The notes beneath the pieces were generated by a model. That model was not told where the DNA came from. It did not search any database and saw only the letters and a program-made list of their open reading frames with translations. A stretch of 64,000 nt of DNA from Salinibacterium sp. G-O1 (GTDB lineage: Bacteria; Actinomycetota; Actinomycetes; Actinomycetales; Microbacteriaceae): contig NZ_JASISV010000003.1 in the NCBI RefSeq assembly GCF_030063305.1, positions 124,001-188,000 on the forward strand, given 5' to 3'. This document shows, piece by piece, positions 45,348 to 53,908 of this stretch. Every line of letters starts with the position of its first letter. Position 1 is the stretch's first letter. Made by a program: the position numbers and the translations under genes.

Positions 45348-45371
45348 CTGCCCGCTGGCTGGGGCGGGCAG
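45348..45371 (+). terminator. Hairpin after the DUF222/HNH gene
   Basis: Perfect 8-bp arms CTGCCCGC and GCGGGCAG around an 8-base loop, starting 2 bases after the stop codon. No T-run follows. Confidence 0.5.
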
Positions 45372-45475
45372 CGGGCCAGGCAGGCGGGACAGCGGCACCC
45401 GGGTAGGCGGGACGGCGGCGGCGCCCGCAGCGGGCCGGCGGCACCCGGGCGGGACGGCAGCGCCAAGCGGGCAGC
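45372..45475. repeat. Degenerate GC-rich tandem-like repeats
   Basis: Variants of GGCGGGACGGCGGC and GCGGCACCCGGG alternate about three times. The stretch is non-coding, between the HNH gene and the end of phoU. It may be remains of a duplicated segment or simple GC-rich filler. Confidence 0.4.
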
Positions 45476-45534
45476 GTGGAAGCCATGCCCCGTTCAACCA
45501 GCCCAGCGGAAAGCCGCCCAGCTACGGCCCAGTA

Positions 45535-46194
45535 CTACTGCTGAAGTTCTGCAGCGACCCAGTCGCCTGTAGCCAGGTACTGCACCTTCTTGGCAATAGA
45601 CACGGCGTGGTCAGCGAAACGCTCGTGGTAGCGCGAAGCGAGAGTCGCATCCACGGTGTCGACGGCGGCACCCTTCCAGGTCTCGCCGAGCACCTTGTCG
45701 AACACGCTGAGGTGCAGCGCGTCGATCTTGTCGTCGTCGTTGCGGATCTCTTCGGCGAGACGAACATCCTGAGTGGTGAGAAGTTCGACCAACTTGTGGG
45801 CGATGGCGACATCCAGCGCACCGAGCTTCTCGAACGTCGAGCGCAGCGACTTCGGAACGACCTTGTCCGGGAAGCGGTAGCGAGCCAGCTGCGCGATGTG
45901 CTCGGACATGTCACCCATGCGCTCGAGCGACGCGCTGATCCGCAGCGCACTGACGACGATCCGCAGATCCCTCGCCACCGGCTGCTGTCGAGCGAGAATG
46001 TTGATCGCCAATTCGTCGAGCGCCAGAACGGCCTCATCAATCCTGTCGTCGTCAGCAATCACCGACTCGGCGAGCGAGACGTCCGACTCGTTGAACGCAC
46101 GAGTGGCGTTCTCGATCGACGCTGCTACCAGGGTCGAGATTTCGACGAGGCGATCCTGCACCTCGCGCAGTTCCTGCTGGAATACTTCGCGCAC
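45535..46194 (-). CDS. phoU: Phosphate-signalling regulator PhoU
   Basis: 219 residues from GTG 46194 (VREVFQQELREVQDRLVEISTLV), the standard PhoU opening and length. Two repeated three-helix bundles carry the metal-binding E/D-x3-D motifs (MGDMSEHIAQLARY, and the matching C-terminal LASRYHERFADHAVSIAKKVQYL). It links the Pst transporter to SenX3 and keeps the kinase off when phosphate is ample. Divergent from senX3-regX3, as in mycobacteria. Confidence 0.93.
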   Translation of the reverse strand: MREVFQQELREVQDRLVEISTLVAASIENATRAFNESDVSLAESVIADDDRIDEAVLALDELAINILARQQPVARDLRIVVSALRISASLERMGDMSEHIAQLARYRFPDKVVPKSLRSTFEKLGALDVAIAHKLVELLTTQDVRLAEEIRNDDDKIDALHLSVFDKVLGETWKGAAVDTVDATLASRYHERFADHAVSIAKKVQYLATGDWVAAELQQ

Positions 46195-46359
46195 GTTTTC
46201 TCTGGTCCCTTCATGACGGGCTTCACCCGCACGGTTCAAGCCCAGACTGCTCGCCTTAGGTTAACAACCGGTGTTCCGAGCCTGAACATCTTCTGAAGTG
46301 GAGCGGTCCTGCAGGCCGCTGACGCTCTGCGGCGGCCGGATGTAACTAATCTAGTCGAT

Positions 46360-47514
46360 ATGGACTCCCAGATGCTGGTGGTGCTCGCCCTGCTCTTCGG
46401 TGTCTTCCTTGGAACAGGTGTGTTCGCCATCATCCTTGCCGCAGCGCGACGTGGCAGGGCCGCTATGGAGGTAACCAACACCGCAGTTCCGGATGGCGTC
46501 GACCAGGTGATCGAAGCACTGGAGTCCGCTGCCGTCGTGATCGACCCATCCAACAGCGTCATAAAGGCCTCACCCGGGGCGTTCACCTTCGGCCTCGTCG
46601 CGCATGGCGTGCTGGTGCATCCGACGCTCTCCGACATCGTCGACAAGGTTCGTCGCGACGGCGAACCCGTGACCCAGGAACTCCACCTCAGCCGTGGGCC
46701 ATTTGGCGACGCCAACCTCTTCCTCTTCGTGCGGGTCGCACGGCTCGGCGCCCGCTACGTGCTGCTGCTGGCCGAGGACCGCACAGAGTCGTTCCGCCTC
46801 GACGAGATGCGGCGCGACTTCATCGCCAACATCAGCCACGAACTGAAAACACCGATTGGCGCGGTCGGGCTGCTGGCCGAAGCCCTCGTGAGTGCCTCCG
46901 ACGAGCCCGAGCAGGTCAAGCGTTTCGCCAAAAGACTCACCAAGGAGTCGGAGCGACTCGCTCGCATCACCCAGGAGATCATCGAGCTGTCGAGACTGCA
47001 GGCATCGGATGCCCTGTCCAAGCCCGAGCTGGTCGACATTGACAATGTGGTTGCGATGGCCATCGACCAGAACCGTGTCGCCGCCGAAGCTCACGACGTG
47101 AATCTGGTGACGAAAGCGAAATCCGGCGCCCAGGTGTACGGCGACGAGACGATGCTGGTCACCGCCCTCGACAACCTCATCTCCAACGCCCTGCAATTCT
47201 CACCATCACGATCGCGGGTGGGGGTGGGCGTCATCCGGCGCGACGATGTCATCGAAATCGCCGTCACCGACCAGGGCGCCGGTATCCCCGCCGACGAAAT
47301 CGACCGGGTCTTCGAGCGGTTCTTCCGCGGCGACCCGGCCCGCAGCCGCAACACCGGCGGCACCGGCCTCGGTCTCAGCATCGTCAAACATGTTGCCCAA
47401 AATCACAGCGGCGACGTTCGCGTGTGGTCCCAGCTCGGCAAAGGGTCAACGTTCACCATTCGGCTGCCCGAAGCAACCAGCGCACTCGCAAAAACCCAGG
47501 GAGTACAGAAATGA
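46360..47514 (+). CDS. senX3: Phosphate sensor histidine kinase SenX3
   Basis: 384 residues. Membrane helix about 5-28, a PAS-like domain about 45-145, HisKA with phospho-acceptor H160 in FIANISHELKTP, and an HATPase domain with DNLISNALQFSP, DQGAGIP and GTGLGLSIVKH. The -10 TAATCT (46347-46352) lies 7 bases before the ATG: a leaderless mRNA. The stop overlaps regX3 in an ATGA. It phosphorylates RegX3 on phosphate starvation. Confidence 0.93.
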   Translation: MDSQMLVVLALLFGVFLGTGVFAIILAAARRGRAAMEVTNTAVPDGVDQVIEALESAAVVIDPSNSVIKASPGAFTFGLVAHGVLVHPTLSDIVDKVRRDGEPVTQELHLSRGPFGDANLFLFVRVARLGARYVLLLAEDRTESFRLDEMRRDFIANISHELKTPIGAVGLLAEALVSASDEPEQVKRFAKRLTKESERLARITQEIIELSRLQASDALSKPELVDIDNVVAMAIDQNRVAAEAHDVNLVTKAKSGAQVYGDETMLVTALDNLISNALQFSPSRSRVGVGVIRRDDVIEIAVTDQGAGIPADEIDRVFERFFRGDPARSRNTGGTGLGLSIVKHVAQNHSGDVRVWSQLGKGSTFTIRLPEATSALAKTQGVQK

Positions 47515-48191
47515 CCACGATCCTGATCGTCGAAGACGAGTCGTCGCTGAGCGAACCTCTCGCCTACCTTCTCGGACGGGAAGGGTACGAGACGGTGATA
47601 GCGGAGGACGGCCCGTCCGCCATCGTCGAGTTCGATCGCGGGGGAGTCGACCTGGTGCTGCTCGACCTCATGCTCCCCGGGCTTCCCGGCACGGAGGTCT
47701 GCCGTGAGCTGCGCACGCGCTCCAGCGTGCCGATCATCATGCTGACCGCCAAAGACAGCGAGGTCGACATTGTGGTGGGGCTCGAGCTGGGCGCCGACGA
47801 CTACATGACGAAGCCGTACTCGACTCGCGAGCTGCTGGCGCGCATCCGGGCCGTTCTCCGCCGCCGCGTCGACACCGATGATGACGGCGAGGCGATCCTG
47901 GAGGCGGGAAGCGTGCGGATGGACATCGAGCGACACACCGTCGCCGTGGATGGGGTCACCACAGCTATGCCCCTCAAGGAGTTCGAGCTGCTCGAACTGT
48001 TGCTGCGCAACTCCGGCCGTGTGCTGACACGCGGCCAGCTGATCGACCGCGTCTGGGGCGCGGACTACTTCGGTGACACGAAGACGCTAGACGTGCACAT
48101 CAAGCGCATCAGATCCAAGATCGAGAAGGTGCCGTCAGAGCCCACGATGCTGGTGACAGTCCGTGGTCTCGGGTACCGCTTCGAGAATTAG
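47511..48191 (+). CDS. regX3: Phosphate response regulator RegX3
   Basis: 226 residues, OmpR/PhoB family. The receiver has D52 in LLDLMLPG and K in MTKPYS. The C-terminal winged helix is PLKEFELLELLLRNSGRVLTRGQLIDRVWGADYFGDTKTLDVHIKRIR. It binds PHO boxes, such as those upstream of pstS at 23373-23433. Start overlaps senX3; the 3' end overlaps the convergent lipoprotein gene by 4 bases. Confidence 0.94.
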   Translation: MTTILIVEDESSLSEPLAYLLGREGYETVIAEDGPSAIVEFDRGGVDLVLLDLMLPGLPGTEVCRELRTRSSVPIIMLTAKDSEVDIVVGLELGADDYMTKPYSTRELLARIRAVLRRRVDTDDDGEAILEAGSVRMDIERHTVAVDGVTTAMPLKEFELLELLLRNSGRVLTRGQLIDRVWGADYFGDTKTLDVHIKRIRSKIEKVPSEPTMLVTVRGLGYRFEN

Positions 48192-48688
48192 CCCTCGTTG
48201 ACGACAGGCCCGAGGCCCTCGTAGGCGCCCTCGGCCGGAAGCACAGGCACCATCAGCTCAGAGCCGGGGTTGTCGCCGTACTGCACGTAGACGGGCATGA
48301 GCGCACCCGACTTGACGCCGGGGTTGGTGACCACGATCTGGTCTTCACCGTCAACGTTTCCAAACGATGAGACACCGCCAGCAGGGACAGCCTTGATTTC
48401 GGTGAGCTTCTTGCCGTTCGCCTCGTACTGCAGCTTGACCGAAACGTCATCCTGGCCGGAGTTCACCAGCGTGATGAGCAGGCTCACCGCGGTGCCGTCC
48501 TCGTTGATCAGGGCGATCGCATTGCGCACCTTGACGTCACCAACGCTTGCTCCGACACCATTGCTGGGGTCGTACTGGATCAGCGTGGCCTGCCTCGAAA
48601 TGAAGGTGCAGCCGGCTGTGCCAGCAAGCAGGGCAACGGCGAGGACGACGGATGCCGCAGCGCGGGCGAGAGGGGTGCGAGATTTCAC
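48188..48688 (-). CDS. Lipoprotein of unknown function
   Basis: 166 residues with a lipoprotein signal ending LLAGTAGC (Cys at about 27). The mature part is beta-rich, DUF461-like in character: a copper-chaperone/immunoglobulin-like core with VRNAIALINEDGTAVSLLITLVN and a QYEANG segment, without obvious metal-binding Met/His clusters. Commonly found between regX3 and carD in Microbacteriaceae, as far as I recall. Substrate unknown. Confidence 0.7.
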   Translation of the reverse strand: MKSRTPLARAAASVVLAVALLAGTAGCTFISRQATLIQYDPSNGVGASVGDVKVRNAIALINEDGTAVSLLITLVNSGQDDVSVKLQYEANGKKLTEIKAVPAGGVSSFGNVDGEDQIVVTNPGVKSGALMPVYVQYGDNPGSELMVPVLPAEGAYEGLGPVVNEG

Positions 48689-48756
48689 CCGCCCAGCTTA
48701 TCTTCTGAGCGCTGCAGGGGAAGAGTAAGGCCACCCTAACTTAGAGGTCCCTGTGG

Positions 48757-48762
48757 TAAACT
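48757..48762 (+). promoter_or_regulatory. -10 element of the carD promoter
   Basis: TAAACT about 27 bases upstream of the ATG gives a short leader carrying the Shine-Dalgarno GAGAGGAC. No convincing -35 element is seen, which is common for strong actinobacterial promoters. Confidence 0.5.
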
Positions 48763-48789
48763 GGAGGTTCGTCGAGAGGACATTTCATC

Positions 48790-49272
48790 ATGCAATTCGA
48801 GGTCGGTGAGACCGTCGTCTACCCACATCACGGCGCCGCAACAATCATTGAAGTAAAGAAAAGAGTCATCAGGGGCGAGGAAAAGCTCTACCTGAAACTC
48901 AACGTCGCCCAAGGTGGCCTGGTGATCGATGTTCCCGCTGAGAACGTCGACCTCGTCGGCGTGCGTGACGTTATCGGCCGCGACGGCGTCGACAAGGTCT
49001 TCGAAGTTCTGCGCGCACCCTTCACCGAGGAGCCGACCAACTGGTCGCGCCGCTACAAGGCCAACCTCGAGAAGCTCGCATCCGGAGACGTCATCAGAGT
49101 CTCTGAGGTTGTGCGTGACCTGTGGCGCCGGTCTCAGGACCGCGGCCTGTCTGCCGGCGAGAAGAGCATGCTGGCGAAGGCTCGCCAGATCCTGATCTCA
49201 GAGCTTGCCCTGGCCGAGAAGACCGACGAAGAGAAGGCATCGCACGTGCTGGACGAGGTTTTGGCATCGTAG
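48790..49272 (+). CDS. carD: CarD-type RNA polymerase-binding transcription factor
   Basis: 160 residues. The N-terminal RID/Tudor-like domain reads [23 protein letters not shown]. The C-terminal helical DNA-binding domain carries the conserved [18 protein letters not shown] with the tryptophan that wedges into the promoter, then [20 protein letters not shown]. It stabilises open complexes at rRNA and other promoters and is normally essential. Directly followed by ispDF with a 4-base gap. Confidence 0.95.
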   Translation: MQFEVGETVVYPHHGAATIIEVKKRVIRGEEKLYLKLNVAQGGLVIDVPAENVDLVGVRDVIGRDGVDKVFEVLRAPFTEEPTNWSRRYKANLEKLASGDVIRVSEVVRDLWRRSQDRGLSAGEKSMLAKARQILISELALAEKTDEEKASHVLDEVLAS

Positions 49273-49276
49273 CTTC

Positions 49277-50425
49277 ATGATCGGCATTGTCGTCGTCGCT
49301 GCGGGCAGCGGCACCAGGCTCGGCGCATCACAGCCCAAGGCTTTCGTGGAACTGGGCGGCGTCACGATTCTCGAGCGTGCGCTCGGGGGCGTGTTCCAGT
49401 CCGTCGAATCCGCGCAGGTCGTGGTCGTCGCGCCGCGATCACACCTCGAGGCAGCCAGGGCGATCGCCCGCAGAGCGGCGGGTGCGGCATCCGGAGCTAT
49501 TTCGGTCGTCGCCGGAGCCGAGCACCGCCAGGCCTCGGTCGCCGCGGGGCTCGCCGCCCTGGGCGACGACGTCGACATCGTGCTCGTGCACGACGCGGCC
49601 CGAGCAATGACACCCGGCGACGCGTTTGACACCGTCACGCGTGCAGTGCGGTCCAGTGGCAACGGCATCATCCCGTGCCTGCCCGTCAGTGACACCATCA
49701 AAAGAGTGGATGGGTCGACCGTTCTCGACACCGTCGACCGCAGCGAACTCGTGCACGTGCAGACCCCGCAGGGCTTTCCCCGCGCGGCTCTGGACGCCGC
49801 GTACGCGGCCGCGACCCACGAACACACCGACGACGCAGCGTTGTTCTCCGAGGCGGGCCACCGGGTCGAAACCGTCGAGGGCGACGCACGCGCGTTCAAA
49901 ATCACCACCCCCTGGGATCTTCAGCGCGCTGAGCGCATGCTCGGAGTTACGACCGCGATGCGCACAGGTGTCGGCATGGACGTGCACGCGTACGATCCGT
50001 CGCAGCCGCTGTGGCTCGGCGGTCTTTACTGGCCAGACGAGGTCGGGCTTGCCGGGCATTCCGACGGTGACGCCCTGTGCCACGCGATCTGCGACGCACT
50101 GCTGTCTGCTGCGGGACTTGGTGACATCGGCGGGCGCTTCGGTACGGACGATCCGCGGTTCGCTGGCGCCCACGGAGACGTGTTCCTCACCGAGACGGTG
50201 GCACTCGTGGAGGGCGCCGGCTACGTGGTCGGCAACGTTTCGGTGCAACTTGTGGCGAAGCATCCACGTCTCGGGGCGAGACGAACCGAACTCGAACAGC
50301 ACCTCACCGAGCTGGTTGGTGCTCCGGTCAGTGTGGCCGCCACCACGACGGATGGGCTCGGTTTCACCGGCCGTTCGGAGGGCGTCGCCGTGATCGCGAC
50401 GGCGTTGGTGCGCTCAGATCGCTAA
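49277..50425 (+). CDS. ispDF: Bifunctional IspD/IspF enzyme of the MEP isoprenoid pathway
   Basis: 382 residues from ATG 49277. The N-terminal cytidylyltransferase (about 1-225) has VVVAAGSGTRLGASQPKAF, VLVHDAARAMT and VQTPQGF. The C-terminal MECDP synthase (about 233-382) has GVGMDVHAYD (metal ligands), GHSDGDALCHAICDALLSAAGLGDIG and GFTGRSEGVAV. It makes CDP-ME and then MEcPP. Fusion of the two enzymes is known in several bacterial groups. Cotranscribed with carD; its stop codon overlaps the -10 element for cysS. Confidence 0.95.
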   Translation: MIGIVVVAAGSGTRLGASQPKAFVELGGVTILERALGGVFQSVESAQVVVVAPRSHLEAARAIARRAAGAASGAISVVAGAEHRQASVAAGLAALGDDVDIVLVHDAARAMTPGDAFDTVTRAVRSSGNGIIPCLPVSDTIKRVDGSTVLDTVDRSELVHVQTPQGFPRAALDAAYAAATHEHTDDAALFSEAGHRVETVEGDARAFKITTPWDLQRAERMLGVTTAMRTGVGMDVHAYDPSQPLWLGGLYWPDEVGLAGHSDGDALCHAICDALLSAAGLGDIGGRFGTDDPRFAGAHGDVFLTETVALVEGAGYVVGNVSVQLVAKHPRLGARRTELEQHLTELVGAPVSVAATTTDGLGFTGRSEGVAVIATALVRSDR

Positions 50426-50434
50426 AGTTGCATG

Positions 50435-51838
50435 GTGACAGTGCGTATCTACGATTCACGGCAGCAGGCCGAAGTCGACTTCGTTCCTCTTGTTGAGGGC
50501 GAAGTGGGCATCTACGTTTGTGGACCCACCGTGCAGTCGAGCCCGCACATCGGTCACCTTCGCTCCGCGCTCGTCTACGACCTGTGGCGCCGCTGGCTCA
50601 CCTACCGCGGCTTCGACGTGACCCTGGTGCGCAACGTCACAGACATCGACGACAAGATCCTCGCCTCCGCCGACGGTGCGGAACCGTGGTGGGCTCTGGC
50701 GTACCGGTTCGAGCTGGAGTTCACGGCGGGCTACACCGCCCTCGGCATCCTGCCCCCGACGTACGAACCGCGGGCGACGGCATCCATCAGCGAGATGCGC
50801 GACATCATCGAGCGACTCATCGACGCCGGGCACGCCTATGCGACAGACGGAGACGTCTACTTCGACACAGCCAGCTGGCCCGCCTACGGGTCACTCACCC
50901 GCCAGAAAGCTGACGACATGGTCGCGGCCGCCGATTCCCAGTCGCAGTCCAAGCGTGACCCCAGGGACTTCGCGCTCTGGAAGGGCCACAAAGACACCGA
51001 ACCGGTGGATGCCTCGTGGCCGTCGCCGTGGGGCGATGGCCGTCCCGGCTGGCACATCGAGTGCTCCGCCATGTCGAGGCGCTACCTCGGCGCAGCGTTT
51101 GACATTCACGGGGGAGGGCTCGACCTGCGCTTCCCGCACCACGAGAACGAGCTGGCGCAGTCGAGCGCTGCGGGCGACCCGTTCGCGACCTACTGGGTGC
51201 ACAACGGCCTCGTAAACGTGAACAACCAGAAGATGTCGAAGTCGCTCGGCAACTCGATCTTCGCCGCCGAGTTTTTGCGCAAGGCGCCACCCATCGTGGT
51301 CAGATACTTCCTCGGCGCCGCGCACTACCGATCCACCATCGACTACCACGACGGTTCGCTGGCCGAAGCCGATGCCGCGCTCGACCGGGTCGAGGTGTTC
51401 CTCATCCGAGCCGACCGCAGGCTCGAATCCACCCGGTTCGCCGGCAGTGGGGTCGAGGTCGTGCCGGACGAGTTCGCCGCAGCCATGGACGACGACCTCG
51501 CCGTGCCCCAGGCGCTGGGCGTGCTGCACGAAACCGTGCGCGCAGGCAACGCCGCCTTAGACAATGGCGACCTGCGCGCTGTCGCCGATGCGCGTGGCGC
51601 TGTGCTCGCGATGAGCGAGGTGCTCGGCATCAACCCGCTCTCGCCCCAGTGGAGGGACGCGCGGGAAAGCCCGTCGCAGATGGCACTCGCCTCACTCGTT
51701 GAAACCCTTATTACCGATCGCAATGCCGCACGTGCGGCCAAAGATTTCGCAGCGGCCGACCGGATCCGTGATGAACTTGCCGCTGCGGGCATCACCGTCG
51801 AAGACGGCGCCACCGGATCCCATTGGAGCATTGACTAA
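50435..51838 (+). CDS. cysS: Cysteinyl-tRNA synthetase
   Basis: 467 residues. I choose GTG 50435 (MTVRIYDSRQQ), because family members open MTxRxYD and because TAAAGT (50423-50428) stands exactly 6 bases before it. The ATG at 50432 is only 3 bases after that hexamer. HIGH motif PHIGHLRS (about 36-43) and KMSKSLGN near residue 266 are intact; zinc ligands are in YVCGPT, ECSAMS and FPHHENE. It charges tRNA-Cys. The gene can be read from the carD promoter and from this possible internal leaderless promoter. Confidence 0.94.
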   Translation: MTVRIYDSRQQAEVDFVPLVEGEVGIYVCGPTVQSSPHIGHLRSALVYDLWRRWLTYRGFDVTLVRNVTDIDDKILASADGAEPWWALAYRFELEFTAGYTALGILPPTYEPRATASISEMRDIIERLIDAGHAYATDGDVYFDTASWPAYGSLTRQKADDMVAAADSQSQSKRDPRDFALWKGHKDTEPVDASWPSPWGDGRPGWHIECSAMSRRYLGAAFDIHGGGLDLRFPHHENELAQSSAAGDPFATYWVHNGLVNVNNQKMSKSLGNSIFAAEFLRKAPPIVVRYFLGAAHYRSTIDYHDGSLAEADAALDRVEVFLIRADRRLESTRFAGSGVEVVPDEFAAAMDDDLAVPQALGVLHETVRAGNAALDNGDLRAVADARGAVLAMSEVLGINPLSPQWRDARESPSQMALASLVETLITDRNAARAAKDFAAADRIRDELAAAGITVEDGATGSHWSID

Positions 51839-52860
51839 TGAAAAGCCCAGGAAACAAGCCACGCGCAGGCGCCGTCCGCAAGGGACGCAAGGGACCGCAG
51901 GTCGGCTCCGGCGGGCAGGGGCGCCAGGCCCTCGAGGGCAAGAAGCCCACGCCGAAGGCCGTCGACCGTCCGTACCACCCCGCGGGTAAGCGCAAGGCTG
52001 CCAACGAACGTTTCGAGGCCGCCGGCGGCCGCAAGAAGCAGGGCCAGGATGCCGCAGCACCCCAGCGCCCGCAGACCCGCCGCAGCCCGAAGACCAGTGA
52101 CGAGTCCGAGATGGTCACAGGCCGCAACTCGGTGCTGGAAGCACTCAGGGCGAAGATCCCGGTGACCACGCTGTACATGGCGGCGCGCATCGAATTCGAC
52201 GACCGCGTGAAGGAGATCCTGCAGATCGCCACCACCCGTGGCATCCCGATCCTCGAGGTGATGCGGCCAGAGCTCGACCGCCTCGCCGGCTTCGACTCGG
52301 TGCATCAGGGTGTTGCACTCAAGGTGCCGCCGTATGTGTACGCGCATCCCATGGAGATGCTGGAGAAGACCATCTCCCGTGGACAGGTACCGCTCTTCGT
52401 CGCGCTGGACGGCATCACCGACCCGCGCAACCTCGGGGCGATCATCCGTTCGGTTGCCGCGTTCGGTGGCCAGGGTGTTATTGTTCCTCAGCGCCGCTCG
52501 GTCGGCCTGACCGCGTCGGCCTGGAAGACCTCCGCCGGCGCCGCGGCGCGCACACCGGTCGCGATGGCCTCCAACCTCACCCAGACGATCAAGGCGTTCA
52601 AGGAGCAGGGCGTGTTCGTGCTCGGCCTCGATGGCGGCGGCGACACGATGCTGCCCGACCTGCAGCTCGCTCGCGAGCCCGTGCTGGTCGTCGTCGGCAG
52701 CGAAGGCAAGGGCCTATCGCGACTGGTGACGGAGAACTGCGACGCGATCGTCTCGGTTCCGATCAGCGCGGCGACCGAGTCGCTGAACGCCGGAATCGCG
52801 GCAAGCGTGACGCTGTACGAGATCTCGAAGCTGCGTGCCGCCGCGAAGAAGAAGCGGTAG
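51838..52860 (+). CDS. rlmB: 23S rRNA (guanosine-2'-O-)-methyltransferase RlmB
   Basis: 340 residues, start overlapping the cysS stop (TAATG). A basic disordered N-terminal extension of about 95 residues precedes the SpoU substrate-binding domain (TGRNSVLEALRAKIPVTTLYMA) and the SPOUT knot with DGITDPRNLGAIIRSVAAFGG and VGSEGKGLSRLVTENCD. It methylates G2251-equivalent in 23S rRNA using SAM. Long basic extensions are usual in actinobacterial homologs. Confidence 0.92.
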   Translation: MKSPGNKPRAGAVRKGRKGPQVGSGGQGRQALEGKKPTPKAVDRPYHPAGKRKAANERFEAAGGRKKQGQDAAAPQRPQTRRSPKTSDESEMVTGRNSVLEALRAKIPVTTLYMAARIEFDDRVKEILQIATTRGIPILEVMRPELDRLAGFDSVHQGVALKVPPYVYAHPMEMLEKTISRGQVPLFVALDGITDPRNLGAIIRSVAAFGGQGVIVPQRRSVGLTASAWKTSAGAAARTPVAMASNLTQTIKAFKEQGVFVLGLDGGGDTMLPDLQLAREPVLVVVGSEGKGLSRLVTENCDAIVSVPISAATESLNAGIAASVTLYEISKLRAAAKKKR

Positions 52861-52928
52861 CCGCCAAAAATCCTTATCGGATTCATTGCCGATTCTTCAA
52901 CGACTCAGATATCCGTCTGGAAACGTGG

Positions 52929-52956
52929 GTTGCAGGCGCTCGAACGCGCCTGCAAC
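52929..52956. terminator. Hairpin between rlmB and the YHYH lipoprotein gene
   Basis: GTTGCAGGCGC and GCGCCTGCAAC form a perfect 11-bp stem with a 6-base loop, 68 bases after the rlmB stop and 20 bases before the next ATG. No T-run, so it may end rlmB transcripts or be a leader structure of the next gene. Confidence 0.6.
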
Positions 52957-52975
52957 TTACCGTGAGGGAATCCAG

Positions 52976-53908
52976 ATGAAATTCGGCACCATTGCCGCAA
53001 GCGGAGCGTTGCTCCTTACAGTCGCAGTTATTGCCGCTGGCTGCGCCACCGAGACGGTCGAACCGACCGCAACAGCCACGAGCGCACCCAGCGCGACGGC
53101 GACACCGACTGCAACTGCCGCCGACTTTGCCGCATCGTACGGCGACTGCGACGCCATGGCCGCGACGTTCCGCACCGTGACGAGCGCCAACCCCGACTCC
53201 GTCGACCCGACGCTCAGCGCCACCTGCGACGGCGACAGCCTGATCGTTGCGAGCAACAGCATCCCCGACTATCAGTACGTCGCGACGACCCCCGAGGTGT
53301 TGCAGGCATCGGAACAGACCGTGACGATCCCGGTTAATCCGGTCGACGCCGCCACCCCCACCGACATCCCGATGCTCGGAACGATCGCGGTCGCGGTCAA
53401 CGGCGTCGCGATCTACGGCCCCACGGAGTCGACCGGCGGCGACGTGCTGTCGCTGGTCGGCGCACTCTCCGAGTGCGGAAGCCACTCGAGCCCCGTCCAG
53501 TTCCACATGCACCTGTTCGGCTGGGCAGATGCGGTGGATTGCCTCTACCCCGCCTCCGAGGCTGAGTCGGGTGATTCCACCGTCGTGGGCTGGTCTCCCG
53601 ACGGCTATCCGATCATGTCCGGCCTGGTCTGCGCCGACGACACCTGCTCATCGACGACGCAGCTGGCCAGCAGCTGGCAGCTCACCGACGAGTCGCTCTT
53701 CGCATCCGACACCTGGTCTGCGCACAGCTATGTGGAGGGCTCCGGCGACCTCGACCAGTGCAACGGTCGCGTCGACAGTGACGGCCAGTATCGCTACTAC
53801 ACGACGACCACGTTCCCGTACTTCCTCGGCTGCTATCACGGTGAGGTCGCAGACGATGCGATTGTCGGCTCCGGGGGAGCGCCGGGCGGCCCACCGGCGC
53901 GGGGCTAG
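52976..53908 (+). CDS. YHYH-domain lipoprotein
   Basis: 310 residues from ATG 52976 with GAGGG 7 bases upstream. Lipoprotein signal ending VIAAGC, then a Thr/Ala/Pro-rich linker. The YHYH domain carries GVAIYGP, QFHMHLFGWADAVDCLYP, GWSPDGYPIMSG and CNGRVDSDGQYRYYTTTTFPYFLGCYHG. Such domains are predicted metal- or redox-related and often adjoin copper-handling genes; the natural ligand is unknown. The stop overlaps the following DUF305 gene by one base, so they act together at the membrane surface. Confidence 0.85.
   Translation: MKFGTIAASGALLLTVAVIAAGCATETVEPTATATSAPSATATPTATAADFAASYGDCDAMAATFRTVTSANPDSVDPTLSATCDGDSLIVASNSIPDYQYVATTPEVLQASEQTVTIPVNPVDAATPTDIPMLGTIAVAVNGVAIYGPTESTGGDVLSLVGALSECGSHSSPVQFHMHLFGWADAVDCLYPASEAESGDSTVVGWSPDGYPIMSGLVCADDTCSSTTQLASSWQLTDESLFASDTWSAHSYVEGSGDLDQCNGRVDSDGQYRYYTTTTFPYFLGCYHGEVADDAIVGSGGAPGGPPARG

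Noticed and set aside
45372-45475. CRISPR-like array
   Set aside because: The repeats are too short, degenerate and irregular, with no spacers of constant length and no cas genes.
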